Shown here: piece after piece, positions 12,013-24,208 of the stretch
Position numbering within the stretch: the first letter of the stretch is position 1
Layout: each line of letters opens with the position of its first letter
From: Serpula lacrymans var. lacrymans S7.9
Lineage: Eukaryota > Basidiomycota > Agaricomycetes > Boletales > Serpulaceae
Assembly (NCBI RefSeq): GCF_000218685.1
Contig: NW_006763302.1
Location: 1,160,868 to 1,224,867, forward strand
Length of the DNA: 64,000 nt
Direction: 5' to 3'
The notes under the pieces: model-generated
The model's database searches: none
What the model saw: the letters and a program-made list of their open reading frames with translations, nothing else
Told to the model about the DNA's origin: nothing
Program-made: the position numbers and the translations under genes

Positions 12013-12519
12013 TCAACCATTAGTCTGACTTTCACACAACTTTAGCCGACTTTTTGTTTTTACTGAGAGTGAACTGTCAATTGGTTTGTGCTTTGTAGGC
12101 AATACACTTGGAACTGTCACCCCTTTGGAAACTTTGGAAGCTTAGTATATTAATATACAACCCTCGTTGTACCCAAATTGACTCTGCTACGTGTTCCCAA
12201 CGACTACTATCATTCATAAGTAGTCATCCGAGTTGGACGTCTGGCTGGGGCGCAAGATTATTCTCCCAGATGTGTTCAAACTTGATGCCTGTCCTTGGCA
12301 AGTTGTATGGTGTTCTTTCTATCGGCTTTCCGTTCTCTGCTACGTTGATTTTCAGTCACCTTCGACCGAGCTTAGCGGCTAAGATGTTAAGAAACTTTGA
12401 AAAACTACGCCAACCCCGATCATGGTGGCCGTGTCGAGCCTAATGATTCAGCAGTCTGGAGTGTCCACAATTCCATATCTTCGTGGGGAAGTTTATTCCA
12501 CTTGTGGTAGATCTATGAC

Positions 12520-13254
12520 TCAAGTGAGCTTGGAAAACGGAAGAACGACAATGGAACATACATCGTCGAGAATATCTAGAAGCTCGGTCGTCTTCGCATC
12601 TGTTTCTTCCTGTTTCCTGACATTCTCCTGAAATTGAGCTTGCAGTTTCAGATTTTCTTCTTCGAGCTAACATAAAACATATACTGTGAGTATGAGAATG
12701 AGCAGAAAAAATTTGTCGTACAGCTTTCAATGTTGCTTTCAGGCGATCGACCTCCCCTTCTAGAATAGGCACCACATGAGCACGACCAGCAGCTCGAGGT
12801 TGTAAATCCTCTTTCCAAACGTCTTTCCCCGATAGTTCTCCGCGCTGCTTTCGTGCACGAGCTTCTGTAACGACAGCATGCAATATGTTGATACTCTCCC
12901 TAACATTATACTCTTTGAATAGGTCTTCACAACTGTTCTTTAATCCTCGCTATGAGCAGTGTACCCTGACAAGTTATAGACCAAGACACGTACAGATATT
13001 GTAGATTCCATATGCCTTGAGACAGCATTAAACACAGCAGACGCGCCATTTGGTTCTTCTTTGCACCATAGAGAAAAATATTCGGTAAAGTCTTCATAGC
13101 TGTTTCATCATATCGTCAAATTCATCTGGTAAATGTGGCAACGAGGATATATGTAAATGTACGTCCATTGGCGCGCAGAACGTTGAATGGCGAGCTGTAA
13201 TGCCGAGTGGAAATGTGTCCACCGTTTACTGTCCGACGCCGATGTCGTTGCCAT
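12520..13254 (-). CDS. NNF1: kinetochore protein NNF1 (MIS12/MIND complex)
   Basis: This is a structural kinetochore subunit that binds the centromere side of the MIS12 complex. Four minus-strand exons (13254-13163, 13099-12994, 12937-12722, 12666-12520) join in phase with GT...AG introns and give 186 residues. Recognisable family pattern: KRWTHFHSALQLAIQRSARQ at the N-terminus, YEDFTEYFSLWCKEE, then CEDLFKEYNVRESINILHAV, and a C-terminal coiled coil with LEEENLKLQAQFQENVRKQ ending near LLDILDDV. The ATG at 13254 is chosen because it directly precedes the conserved helix; the frame is open further upstream. An alternative last intron (GTATGT after LLDILDD) is possible. It sits head to head with TUL1. 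The gene looks intact and host-derived. Confidence 0.85.
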
Positions 13255-13376
13255 CGTTGAGCTCGACGCGTTGCGGAGTTTCGAACGCGAGCGTGGCTGG
13301 AGAGATTTCCCCACACATACTAGGCTGTGGCTGAGCGTTTGTGTCAAGTTACATCGTGACTTGCTCGGTGCACGCT
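13255..13376. promoter_or_regulatory. 122-bp shared NNF1/TUL1 upstream region
   Basis: The two ATGs (13254 minus, 13377 plus) are 122 bp apart and point away from each other, so both promoters must lie here or inside the neighbouring gene. The interval is GC-rich and I see no TATA box. Confidence 0.6.
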
Positions 13377-16359
13377 ATGGACCGCAATGAAGGAACCGTC
13401 AATCCTCCAGAAGCCGTACGGATACAAAACCAAAGGAGCTCTGTTCCCTCTTTTCTTTTCATAATATTCATGCTTTTCATGCTCACCAATCACAGCGGAG
13501 ACGAGTTTCTCGCACGGAACCATTATCAGGATGCACTCCAGTCATTGAACTACCAAATGTCCAATTTTACTGCGTGGATGAATGGGACGGAGTCAAATTT
13601 TACTCTAGTGCGTGCTATTTTTGACTGGGTTGTGTAGAACAATGTCTGAGTCCAAAGGTAGTCAGCACCAGACTCATCTGTGGCTCCCCTGCTACAGTCT
13701 TTCATGACATTTGGCTCGCAACTCGACCCATCGCATTCGTCGTATTTCCCCAATGTGACAGGTTTTATTCGCGGGGATGTAAACTACCACAACGTCACTC
13801 CTCCCAGCCTCTCTCATCCCAATACCTCAGACCTCGCATGGGCGTCCCTGGCCCGGACCTACATGGCTGATCCTAATATGACTGAAGTACTACAGAAAAT
13901 AGGGCCATGGAATTGGTCTGGTTCAGAAAAGATTTCTTGGAGTTTGATGGCTCGCACCCCTGTGGAAGTCACTGCGGCGAACAATGCATCAGCGAGAATA
14001 GCGATGATTCATGTATGTCAACTCGATATTTCGTATCTGTTTGTTCACCAACACATCAAACATCACATTTAGGGCAGAATTGATCTCGTTGATCCTAAAA
14101 ATGTAGGTGATATGAGACTTGATTTCGAAGGCGTCCATATCATAGGAAACGGTTCTATCTATGGGTTTGCAGAGCCAATCGGGTAATATCTCTTATTTAC
14201 CAGAGTTTCGTCGTACTCACATGTTGCTGTACAGCCGAAACATAGATATACGCCTACTGCCATCCATAGTACCCGAGGGCTACCAAAACGCCACAGCACA
14301 CGCTGTAGAACCTGAAATTGCTTCAAGGATCAACAAGCTAAAGACTATGATCGATCAAGGTATCATAGACCAAGACAGCAACAACGATGGTATGTCAATC
14401 ATTCTTAGTCCCTGAGGGAGCTATCTTGCTAATCTCTCTACAGACAACAGCGGCAAATCAAAATGCGGATTCACCCTATATTCTCAGATAGAGCCATCTC
14501 AAGTTCCGGAGCAGCTCATGGATGAGCTGGAAGAAGAACTACAGAGACCCACTGGAAAATGGACTGTCAAGTCTCCCAAGTTAACTCTTAACGGTGTACT
14601 ACTGAGCAAGGAATGTGGCATTCTTTACCATATCAACAACACTGAGGGTTTGAGGTAGGAGCACACATGTAGAGCATTCCTTATAGATCTGACATTGCAA
14701 TCAATAGGTCTCGCACTTTTTTCCGCAAAGTTACAACCTGTCAGTTCATCATCTTATTTTTTGTTTGTGTTGCTCATCATTCCTCTTATCTTTAACCAGA
14801 TGCCGGGACGGCAGCACTCGCCTACTTCGTTCTTCTCGTTCTTCTTTCTCGTCAGATGGACCGCAGCCGAACGCCCGCTGGCATTTCTCGTTTATCTCGC
14901 TGGTCATTCCTTACCCAAGCCATAGTGGACGCCGTTTCGTTTGCAGGACATATTACATTTGCCATTCTCGCTGATGGACGGCCATCGCTTTCACTTGTTG
15001 CCCCTGCGTTCTTAGCTTGCATGCTGTTCGCTTATGAAGCGGTGAGCGTAATCCTAATAGCAGCAGCGCCCTAGGCCTTGATTAAAATTTCCGTCGGTTT
15101 ACAGCAATTCTCCATTCTCATCAATCAGGTACAAGCCCCAGAAGATGTCGTACCAGCTCCTTCTCCCATTCGTCAAACTCCACCTTCACCTCAGGAGGAT
15201 TCTAGTTTACCTACGCAGGCACCACAAGCAGCCCCTCCCACTCCTTCCGTTCCTTCTGAACCCAGCTTCTTCCGCCTCTTCATGCAACATCTGCGTTCTG
15301 ATCCCCAGGCTCGCATCTGTAGGCCGTATCGTGTGTTCTGGTATTTATAGCTGACGAGACCTCTCTTAGGGTTAGGGATGTTTTTCTTCCTCACTTTCGT
15401 CGTTCGCGTCATCGTTACACCTTCATTGGCACTGTTTTTCGTCGGTACTATGTACTCGTCGTTCTGGTTGCCACAAATCGTGCGGTCCGTTAGACGGAGC
15501 AGGAGTAGCGCATTAAGCAAGGAGTACTTAGTGGGTACCACAATTTGCAGACTTTATTTTGCGTTGTGTACGTCTATTCTACCTGGTATTACATTCTCAT
15601 GGCTGACTCCATTTTGCAGATTTCCTAGCTTGTCCCAAGAATGTTCTCGATGTGGATCGTCGACGTAAGTCCGACTATCTATACCTGCTGGTGTTTGTCA
15701 CTAATAATTATCTTCGTCAACTCTTAATATATCCAGCATGGATATACATCCTTGCAGTTTTCATACTAATGCAAGTCATCGTTTTGATACTGCAAGAGCA
15801 ACTTGGACCTACATTCTTCCTTCCAAAGCGGGTACGTCCATGTTATATCGTCGTATTAGATCGGTATCTCATCTACTCTCACATGTAGTTTACCAGTACG
15901 AAGATGTACGATTATCACCCACCGATTCCGTCTTCTGGTGTTTCTGACCCAGAGTCGCCCGACTCTTCGTTGGGAGATTGTGCCATCTGCATGGAAGTTA
16001 TCTATGCTGAAGATCCACGACAACGCCAGCAAGTTGCTGGAGGATTGTTACACAAAGTTAGTGCACGCAGAAACTACAGTCTTGCGCCGTGTAGCCATCT
16101 ATTCGTGGGTGCTAGTATGATCTTAATTCCGACATACACCTTTAATAATTCTTTTGACAATGATCTTCAAAAGCATACCGAATGTCTCGAAAAGGTACGA
16201 ATAGTCCCATTCCGTTGTTAGAGACATTTACTAATTGTTTCCTTTTAGTGGCTTGCTATTAAGGTCATTAAACACGTTCTATTAATATACGCAGGAAACT
16301 CACGTGGTTACTTACAGAATATCTGCCCACAATGCCGACGTCCTCTACCTCCTCTATGA
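13377..16359 (+). CDS. TUL1: TUL1/DSC1 transmembrane RING E3 ubiquitin ligase
   Basis: This is the catalytic subunit of the Golgi/endosomal Dsc ubiquitin ligase, which tags membrane proteins for degradation. The first exon (13377-13607) has a hydrophobic signal-anchor (SFLFIIFMLFMLTN) and a lumenal part with many N-glycosylation sites (FTAWMNGTESNF, FPNVTGFIRGD). Conserved lumenal motifs follow: FEGVHIIGNGSIYGF, GRNIDIRLLP, ELQRPTGKW. About six transmembrane segments follow (near 14815-15060, 15375-15480, 15735-15800, with INQVQAPEDV after the third). The C-terminal RING-H2 runs CAIC (about 15980), CSHLFHTECLEKW and CPQC, and the protein ends RRPLPPL. About a dozen short introns are needed; several donors and acceptors were placed by hand (for example 14183-14234), and the first intron (about 13608-13697) is the least certain. 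It appears intact. Confidence 0.88.
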
Positions 16360-16523
16360 ACTAGTTTCTTAACGTTTCAAGATCATCGACTGTCTCAAGT
16401 TACGCTCACCTTCTCTTGCATCCCCACTCTCCCGTTGAGTGTACTTTCGCCATGTTACACTAGGTGCACTCGGAAATGGACTCACGATACTAATGTGTAC
16501 TATAGCTCACCACATAAACCAAT

Positions 16524-19079
16524 ATGTCGCATTTACAATGTTATCCTGTTCTCTGCAAATCAACTGGAGTTTTGTCTTTCTCGCACGTGAATGACCTGCT
16601 CATCGCACGTGATGTCATCGCGTTGGTTTCCCTCATGTTCCCTATTTCTACAGGGCTAATCCTTACAGCCATGAGTACTTTACCTGGACCATCGGCAGAA
16701 AATGCTACTTCAAAGAAGCGGCCAGTATTTTCTTCCTCTTCAAGTGCTTTATGGGCCATTCTTGGCAAGGAAATGTCTCAATCGACCTCAACGACAGCGA
16801 AAACAACGATCCCTGTTCCTCCATTAGCTCCGCTCGACAAAGCAGGCGCATCTATGCGCATGTTACTATATGATACTCAACTTAACCTTGAAAAGTTCTC
16901 AGCTCGTGTGGATAAACTCACTGGTGGTGTCGAAGATGCTAGGAAAGAGCTGGTTACCGTACAGAGAATGTTCGAAGGTGATCGAGACAAAATCATGGGA
17001 GAGATGCTCGACATCTGTAAGTCTTGTTAGCCAGGTCTAAATTTCTTACAAATACTAATCAAAGCGTCGATAACGTACTGCCTGCGTGGTCGTTCGACAG
17101 CGAACAGATGTCAGGCTGTGTTACAGAAGTGTATAGGCGCACCTGCTCAATCTGCACAACTAGAACTTATGCTTAAGTCACAAACATCGATCGAAGCTGT
17201 ATTCCAGGCACTAGAAAAACGCACAGATGCGCTGCAAACGGTACTGTTTGATGCCATACCTCAGCTTTGGCGAATGCGCTCTGACCATGAGATCATCTAG
17301 CTGATGCAATCCCAGACGCATACAATCCAAATGATTCAAGAGCAGCAAAATGCACTGATAACTAGTGTTCTATCTGTCCCACCCCTTCTTCATGCTATTC
17401 CACTCCACATCGATCAAGCGAGGTCCGGCATCGTAGACGCTCTGAACACTAACATTTCGAAAATCTCTTCGTTATCGGATGCTATGAACTCTGACATACC
17501 TCAATTTCACTTAGAACAGATTAAATCCAGTATTATCGACGCGCTAAATCCTAGTATATCTGGTATCTCGACAGCTTTGGACCTGATGAAAACGAATATT
17601 ATTGAAGTCATAAAGAATAGTGTCTCAAGTATACCGTCGACTCTGGACATCATGCAAGCGAAAATTATCGATGATATGAAGACCAAATCTGTCGAAGTCC
17701 TACAAGGCCTTTATTGCCATTCTCCACCATTGGCATCTCACGCAGAGTCACGTCCGCTGGTCCCCAAAAAACGTGCCACATCTGTGGCGGACGTTGATAC
17801 ACTCTCCAATCATGGACCTCTTCCTGATCTTTCTCCACATAATTACAACACAAAAGGAAGTAAGAAAAGGGTCAAAAGGATGCGCATCGATTCTCCGCCT
17901 CGGTCACCTTCCATATTGCCAATTATCCCCCCGCCAATCGCCACCGAAAATTGTGAGCCTGAGTAGTGACGAAGCAGGAAACCTCTTTATCCCCAATATC
18001 ACTACTTCTGGCGGTATAATTCACAGTGCGCATCCAATTTCTCCTTTTCTGTCTGAGATACGACAACCTGTTAGTGGCCCCTTCCGCATGGGTTATTCTG
18101 AGCTATCGGGAACAGGCAATCATCACCCACAACGCGACTCTCAGGCTCCCACTCAAATCATGATGACCTCCGCCCCTGGTCCTGGCCGTAAGAAACTTGT
18201 CGCGGCCAAAGCAAATGGATCCCATGGCCATGCAATTCAACTTGATCCGTCAGCTGAATCATCTAAGGCCAGGACACGAGCAAAGCTACGGCCAAGACCT
18301 ATCAATAGGGAGTCAGGTAAGAATCAAGTAACTCCCATAGTTCCTCGACAAGTACCGGCCGAATCCCAATTGGAATCCCTTGCTCCTACCCTAAGGTCAT
18401 CATCGGCGATGTCTTCCTTAGCTGCACAAGCTGCACATGCTCCCGATGAACAACATGTTTCTCATGCTACTCCAAGCCGTCACGATATTCCCGCTAGTCT
18501 GTCCCCCCTTTCGTCCGTCCCTTCGTCGAGCCCTATTCAAATGCACAAAAAGCCAGCCCAATTGTCACAAGTCGAATCAAAAACCACTTCTAGAGATGAT
18601 GACGTTTTGAGCCACAAAGATAAGTGGCTTATGGGCCCGGGTATCCCACATACTAGACATGATGCTGGATATCATTTTTCGAAAACATCGAACTCAAACA
18701 CTGCCGAGCCCTCTACAAAAGTCAGCGATATATCTCGTGGCAACCACTCGAAGCAGCTGGCATCAGTTTACAGCGCAAATTGTGCCTTTCCGTCTTCGGA
18801 CGTTGGTTATGGTTCGATGGCGTCGTCGTCATTGAAACCAATAAGTTTGCGAGATAGGCAAGCGCACATGTCCTTCGTATGTATTTCAACGTTCTCCTCC
18901 AAAGATGGCTGGCGGTCTTGTCGACAAAACAAGAGCAATGCACTAATTCACATTGGCTCGGGGCACCGCTAACTTGAGCCTCTTTAATATTTTTTTAGTT
19001 CCATCATTCTCGTGCAACCGCAAAGCGATTTATACCCCTCGGGTCTTTTTCTTCTTCCGACGAACATGAAGAAGTATGA
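16524..19079 (+). CDS. unknown protein with helical N-terminus and disordered C-terminus
   Basis: I do not recognise this gene. The start may be the ATG at 16671 (MSTLPGPSAENATSKKRP) rather than 16524. Exon 1 encodes a heptad-rich helix (FSARVDKLTGGVEDARKELV). After an intron (about 17020-17068) the helix continues (IEAVFQALEKRTDALQT). A second intron (about 17240-17303) leads into a long helical region with three similar units around IVDALNTNISKISSLSDAM, IIDALNPSISGISTALDLM and IIEVIKNSVSSIPSTLDIM. Then come a basic patch (KKRVKRMR) and a Ser/Pro-rich disordered part. The reading frame must change near 17930, either by an unrecognised intron or by an indel. A last intron (about 18880-18998) joins MSF to a short acidic end (FSSSDEHEEV). 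It lies in tandem behind TUL1. Confidence 0.65.
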
Positions 19080-19388
19080 CTTTCCAGCGCTACCAGCGCT
19101 ACCGGAACTGATAAAGGACGTAGATATAAAACATTGCTTTCTTGTCGCAGATGCAGAAGAAAAAAGGACTATGTGTTGCAGTCACACTATTCTTGAAAGC
19201 TGATTATTTAGAGATTACTCACACCGATCAGTGTGGATATAGTGGACGACTCAGATGGAATAAGTAGCATCGAACGAATGGTTTAAACAGGGGAAATACA
19301 GTAGTGATGACAGATTTAAGTTCAGGATTCGGAAAGTTGCATGGCATAAAGTGAAGGAAATACAGCAACTGTCCTATAGCAACGTGAT

Positions 19389-20790
19389 TCACACGTCTTT
19401 GACCTGCATTTCCAACCACTCCCACAGTGCCTGGCCGAGCTTCGGGTCCTGTGTACCCTGCCGAGGGATCCCAGGTCGTGCCCAGGGGACAAGGTACTGG
19501 AAATCAGACGCAGCAACATCAACAAGGGCAGAGCGAGCTTGAAGAGACAGAAAGTTACCTTGCCGTTGAGTCCGGCGGCCTCAGGTGCAGTCCCCGCATA
19601 TAATTGCGTGAGAGCGCCTTGTGGGGTGTCAAACAAGAGTACCGCATTCTGTGAACGATCAGAGTGAGAAGTCGCATACCAGATAAAATCTTTTTTATGA
19701 CACGCACCATTATTTTTCGAGCAAAATCTGGTACGTACCGTTGGAGGTCGGAACGGATGTTTCCTGGGTTCAAGGCAATAGACACGATGCCTTGGTTACC
19801 ATAGCGCTTTGCGAGTTCTAGAGCAGAAACAATGTTTCCCTATATCACCAGTCAGACGAAAGGTCACGCCGGATTAACGACAATATGGCAGGGTTGAAGA
19901 GGCCTCACGTATTTGCTTTGACCATATAATGACTGGGGACTCATTTTCTTCCGAACTGGGCCATCTTTGAATGTGGCAAAATCGAGGCTACCGAAGAGAT
20001 GCGCAGATGAGGCAACGGTGACCACGCGTGCTTTGCCGTCTGGGGAGGTTTGGGCTGTTGAGATTAGGGTTGGAAGGAGAAGTTTCGTGAAGTAATGATG
20101 GCCTGTGGAACAACGCAGACTATTACTGTCTGTATGAAACGAAGAAAAAAAGGGGCTTCTACCAAGAACGTTGGTACCAAATTGGAGATCATAGCCATCC
20201 GCGGTTAAGAGGTCCTTTGGAGGAAACATCACGCCACTAGCCGAGTCAATATCAGTGAAAGGATTTGCATAGGACCTTTTTCTCGGATCTGGGACTTACG
20301 CGTTATTAATGAGAACATGGAGCTGCGTCTCTTTGCTATCCGGATGAAAAGGTGAGTTCGTTAGCGTTAGTGGGCCAGTCGTGACCTGGGGAGTTGAGTG
20401 AGTAATACCTGAGAAACTCCTCAGCGGCCACTTGATCGAGCTTGAGGAAGATTGCCTCGTTTCCTGTCTTGTCCTTCAATTCACGGATAGTTTCCTCCGA
20501 TTGAGGCTGGTTTCTGGCTGCGACATAGACTTTTGCATTGTGTGATAAAAGAGTTTGCATTATGGTCGTTAGCACATGTATGTGATCGTACCATTCTCAT
20601 TTCAAGGCCTGGATAGGAGAAGGAAGAGGAACGCGCTTTAATGAACGCTCATCAAGGTGGTCTCTTTTCCGATTCCCGTTTTAGCGCCAGTGACAATGAT
20701 TACCTTCCCAGCCAGATCCGGTATGTTATTGACAGAGAATTTAGATTTGGGAGGTACAACCTCTCTAGCCCAAGATAATGCTGCGCCCAT
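19389..20790 (-). CDS. short-chain dehydrogenase/reductase (retinol dehydrogenase-like)
   Basis: This is a classical SDR oxidoreductase using NAD(P)H; the substrate is unknown. In order on the minus strand: the dinucleotide motif [10 protein letters not shown] in exon 1 (ATG at 20790), [21 protein letters not shown] (split by an intron), the active-site serine region [11 protein letters not shown], the catalytic YGQSK motif near 19925, then [14 protein letters not shown], and a last exon [20 protein letters not shown] ending at 19389. About six introns of 50-90 nt are clear. Two oddities: no standard splice pair joins exon 1 to [11 protein letters not shown], and the usual block after FLKLD is missing ([12 protein letters not shown]). 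The gene may therefore be weakly spliced or recently broken. It converges on the unknown gene to its left. Confidence 0.78.
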
Positions 20791-21544
20791 TTGTCACTTT
20801 GATATTACGATGATTACTATCAATGATTTGTCGTTCGTGGAATGCTATCAGGGAAGATTGGCGTGTTGAGCAGCGCGACACGCAAAGAAGGACTTCTGCG
20901 TGTATAACTTGGGAAAGTGTGCTATATTTAGCTGTCTGGCCTTGCGTGAGGTCGAGGATTTAAGTTTCGTAGTGAAACTTGGGAATGCTTCATGGTTTTC
21001 TAGTGTTCTAAGAATCACAGCCGGGCAATGACGCGCCATAACGGCGACGCTGCTTCTTGATTTACTAAGTATGATTCGCAAGGTCGCGCTGGTATTACGG
21101 AAGATCCGAGTCGTATCAATGACTACTGAAGGGCGATCCAAAGGAAAAGTACTCTGCAATTTCGACCTGAGGTTTGTCATTACCTATCTCCTGTCAGTCA
21201 CAAGAAGGTTGATTCCAACGAACCTAAGATAGTGACAAATGGTTCTATATCCACTGGCTCGAATTCTGCAGGAAACCATGTTCTATTGCGGATGGTGACA
21301 AACCTTCAAAGCGGATTCGAAGGTGAACCATGTGGCTTTGAGATCCACTGCATGCAACACAAAGGACTTTGGAGATGCGGCTATCGGTGAGCCTCATCGA
21401 CGTGCCCGAGGCCGAAGCAGTCATGAAACGTTGACGAATCGAACCCGAACATTTCTGCAAGGCTGTCACATGGGTCACACGTCACGAGCTTCACGCACGT
21501 CATAGTAATTCGGCATTGACAGGTGTATCATCACTATAAAAGTG

Positions 21545-21643
21545 CTAAACCTGCTCTTCGAGCCAACTCCATAGCGCCCTTCCAAGCTCTGGGTCCTGCG
21601 TGCCCGCTAGCGGCGTGCCAACTCTAGCCCAGGGAATCAGGTA
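21545..21643 (-). pseudogene. last exon of a second SDR gene
   Basis: After an acceptor-like CAG, the minus strand reads YLIPWARVGTPLAGTQDPEL and then a C-terminus ending LEEQV and stop. It is clearly paralogous to the last exon of the SDR gene at 19389. The rest of this paralog is missing; copia sequence begins about 30 bp away. Confidence 0.75.
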
Positions 21644-21679
21644 CTGGCAGTACACGGTATATAATCATTAACAGGTAAA

Positions 21680-22920
21680 TAAATGGAAACTCTGGATCAT
21701 CTCAAAGCTATGTCGGGAAAACATTCTCCAGCTTGTTACTGGAGAGGAGCTTAAGCCCTCACCAGGAAAACCTACCTCCTCAGAGGATCCTGAGATCACC
21801 TGGATACTTAAGGATGAGAAGGCACATGGAATCATCCAGGACCACATCTCTGATGCCCTCCTAATGAGGACTGGAGACCTCACCAGCTCCAAGGAGTTAT
21901 TTGATAAACTTGTCTCACTCCATCAAACATCCAACATTGCCTTGGCCTTCTATTCATTCCAGCAACTCACCAAATTGTCCTGGGATGGGACATCACCTAT
22001 CCAGGACCACATTGCAAAAATCCGGACAATTGATTCACACCTCTCCGGAATGAAACTAGGAGTTGATACCAAACTCATGGCTTTTGCTCTTCTCCAATCT
22101 CTCCCATGCACTCCTGAATGGCAAATATTTCAGTCATCAGTAATCAACACGATTGAAGGAAATAAACTTACCTTTGATGCAGTTAAGATCCGGATCACTG
22201 CAGAAGTTGCACGACAGTCAGGGAAGGTCCCTGGAGGTTCCAAATCAGCACTCAAATCCGAGGAGAAATGGTGTAACTTCCACAAAGCCAAATCACACAA
22301 CACCTCGGAGTGTCAAATACTTCAGTCAGCTGAAAAAGGTCAAAGGAAGAAGGAAAAGGAAAGACACAAGGATAAAGGAAAAGAGAAGGAAAAGGCAAAT
22401 ACGGCGGAGAAATCATCTGGATCTGACTCCGAGGAGGAACAGAGTCATATTGCATTGGAACATGTACATATTTCCAAACCCCTTGCTAAACGCATTCAAG
22501 CTTACCTTGTGTCGGAACCCGATAAGACCAAAACAACAATTATTATTGACTCCAGAGCAACATCCCACATGGTCCCTCACCGCTCCTGGTTTGAGCCAGG
22601 AATATACCATGTTCTGCATCCTCCGAGGACAATCAGTTTTGGGGATGAATCCTCTGTAAATGCCATTGGCATTGGAAAAGTAATCCTACAAGCAACTGTT
22701 GGCAAAAAGGACTACAATATTGCACTGTCAAATGTCTTACTTGTGCCAAACTTCACGTTAGCACTTGTCTCTGTCCACAAATTGTCCAAAATGGGGTTAT
22801 CAACACTTTTTCCAGCAGGGTCAAATGCTTGTGAAGTTCGCAAAAAGGAGGAACTTATCCTCACTGCGTTACACAAGCGAGGACTTTATCACATCCAAGC
22901 AAAACCTGAAATCAACCCGG
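21680..22920 (+). pseudogene. copia gag-protease part
   Basis: The long open frame holds a UBN2-type gag (from KWKLWIISKLCRENILQLV, through IQDHIAKIRTIDSHLSGMKL), a zinc-finger-like WCNFHKAKSHNTSEC, a Lys/Glu-rich linker, and the protease. The protease active site reads IDSRATSHM where the family has D-S-G-A, so the glycine is replaced by arginine, probably disabling it. A GGA to AGA change at a CpG explains it. The frame runs into LTR-A at 22921, within the pre-integrase region (LHKRGLYHIQAK). Confidence 0.88.
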
Positions 22921-23250
22921 TGTCGATGATGAGCACTGTTGTTAGAAAACCACACACAAAAACAAACTAACAAACAATCCTCCCAGATTCCACGGAACTT
23001 GTTTATGGGCTTTGCCTCCTAGAACAGTGGGTGCTCTGGTTGTTCGTGGGGTGGTATGTATGAAGATCCTTCACAGTAAAACCCAGAGATGTATGGGTGT
23101 GGGTTTTGAGGAGGAGGGATAGTTGAATGTATAGAAGATAGGGGCTTAGTGATGAGTATAGATGAGCACTACCTTGCTAATTGTAGCACAAGGTAGGTTT
23201 GAGAACGACAAAGATGAAGAGGTGATGAGGTTCCCAGTGATAGCAGGCTC

Positions 23251-23570
23251 TATTAAGAACAAAGCTTGAAGGAAGTGTCTAGCCACTTGCTGAGAGCAAT
23301 CAGGGACTAGAACTAGAGTCCAATGTGAGTAACTTTATTATTAGAGAGTATGACAGGTATACAGTACCTAGAGTCCAATGTGAGTAACTAGAGAATAGGA
23401 AGCATTGGACTCTGCAGTACTGTCCGAAGTTTTATAAACAAAGGTAAACAAAGCAGCCATAAAGGCGAAATAATAGAGAACACAATCAATAGTGAATGAT
23501 AGAAGAATAGATAGAGAAAGGAATGAAAATATATAGGTAGCACAAAGGTGCAGAATCACCAAAACTAACA
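23251..23570 (-). repeat. solo LTR-D nested in LTR-A
   Basis: 320 bp, on the minus strand TGTTAGTTTTGG to GTTCTTAATA, flanked by a perfect 5-bp GGCTC duplication (23246-23250, 23571-23575). It is the youngest insertion in this nest. Copies at 34262 and 39889 are nearly identical. Confidence 0.95.
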
Positions 23571-24208
23571 GGCTCCTGACGCACAAACTGTAGTGCTCAG
23601 AAGGACTCTAATCAAAAGGGATAACAATGACTTCAAAAGTGGGAAGTGACGATGACAGCAATTAACAGTGGTAGCAGTGGGAAGTGTTGTGACCACACTG
23701 GATCACAAGTAGCAGAGTAGTGAACTTAAGATTAGAGAAGATGTCTGGAATCAAGTGCTTTGTTTTTTTTTACAAGGTAAAATACAGGGGTTTATATAGT
23801 GAAAAGAAAGGTAGGCTATGCACAGTATAGCTGTGCAAAAAGAATGAGAAAGAACATGAAGGAAGGAATGTATGCTGAAAAATCCTGCGTAGTTGGTACA
23901 GGATAAGATTGTCAAAATAAGGGAAAGAAAGAGATAGAACAATGAATGCTATGTAAGTAATGTCACAGGTTTGTACAGTCATAAGAATAAAGTCCAATAA
24001 GAGAAAAAGAGCAAGAAAATTGTGATGTCATAAGAAGATGCAGTAAAAGAGTATAAAGAAAAAACAATATCAGTATCAACACAGTTCCTTTATTGTCAGT
24101 CAGGCATTCTAAAAAAATCTGTCCATAAAATGATTCAAAAATCAAAATAATTGCACTGTAAATGAATGTTCTGCTGAAAAAAAGAAACTGGAGCCACCGG
24201 TCCACCAC

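Noticed and set aside
12013..12519. A further host gene between Harbinger and NNF1.
   Set aside because: Only short frames on both strands with no recognisable motif.
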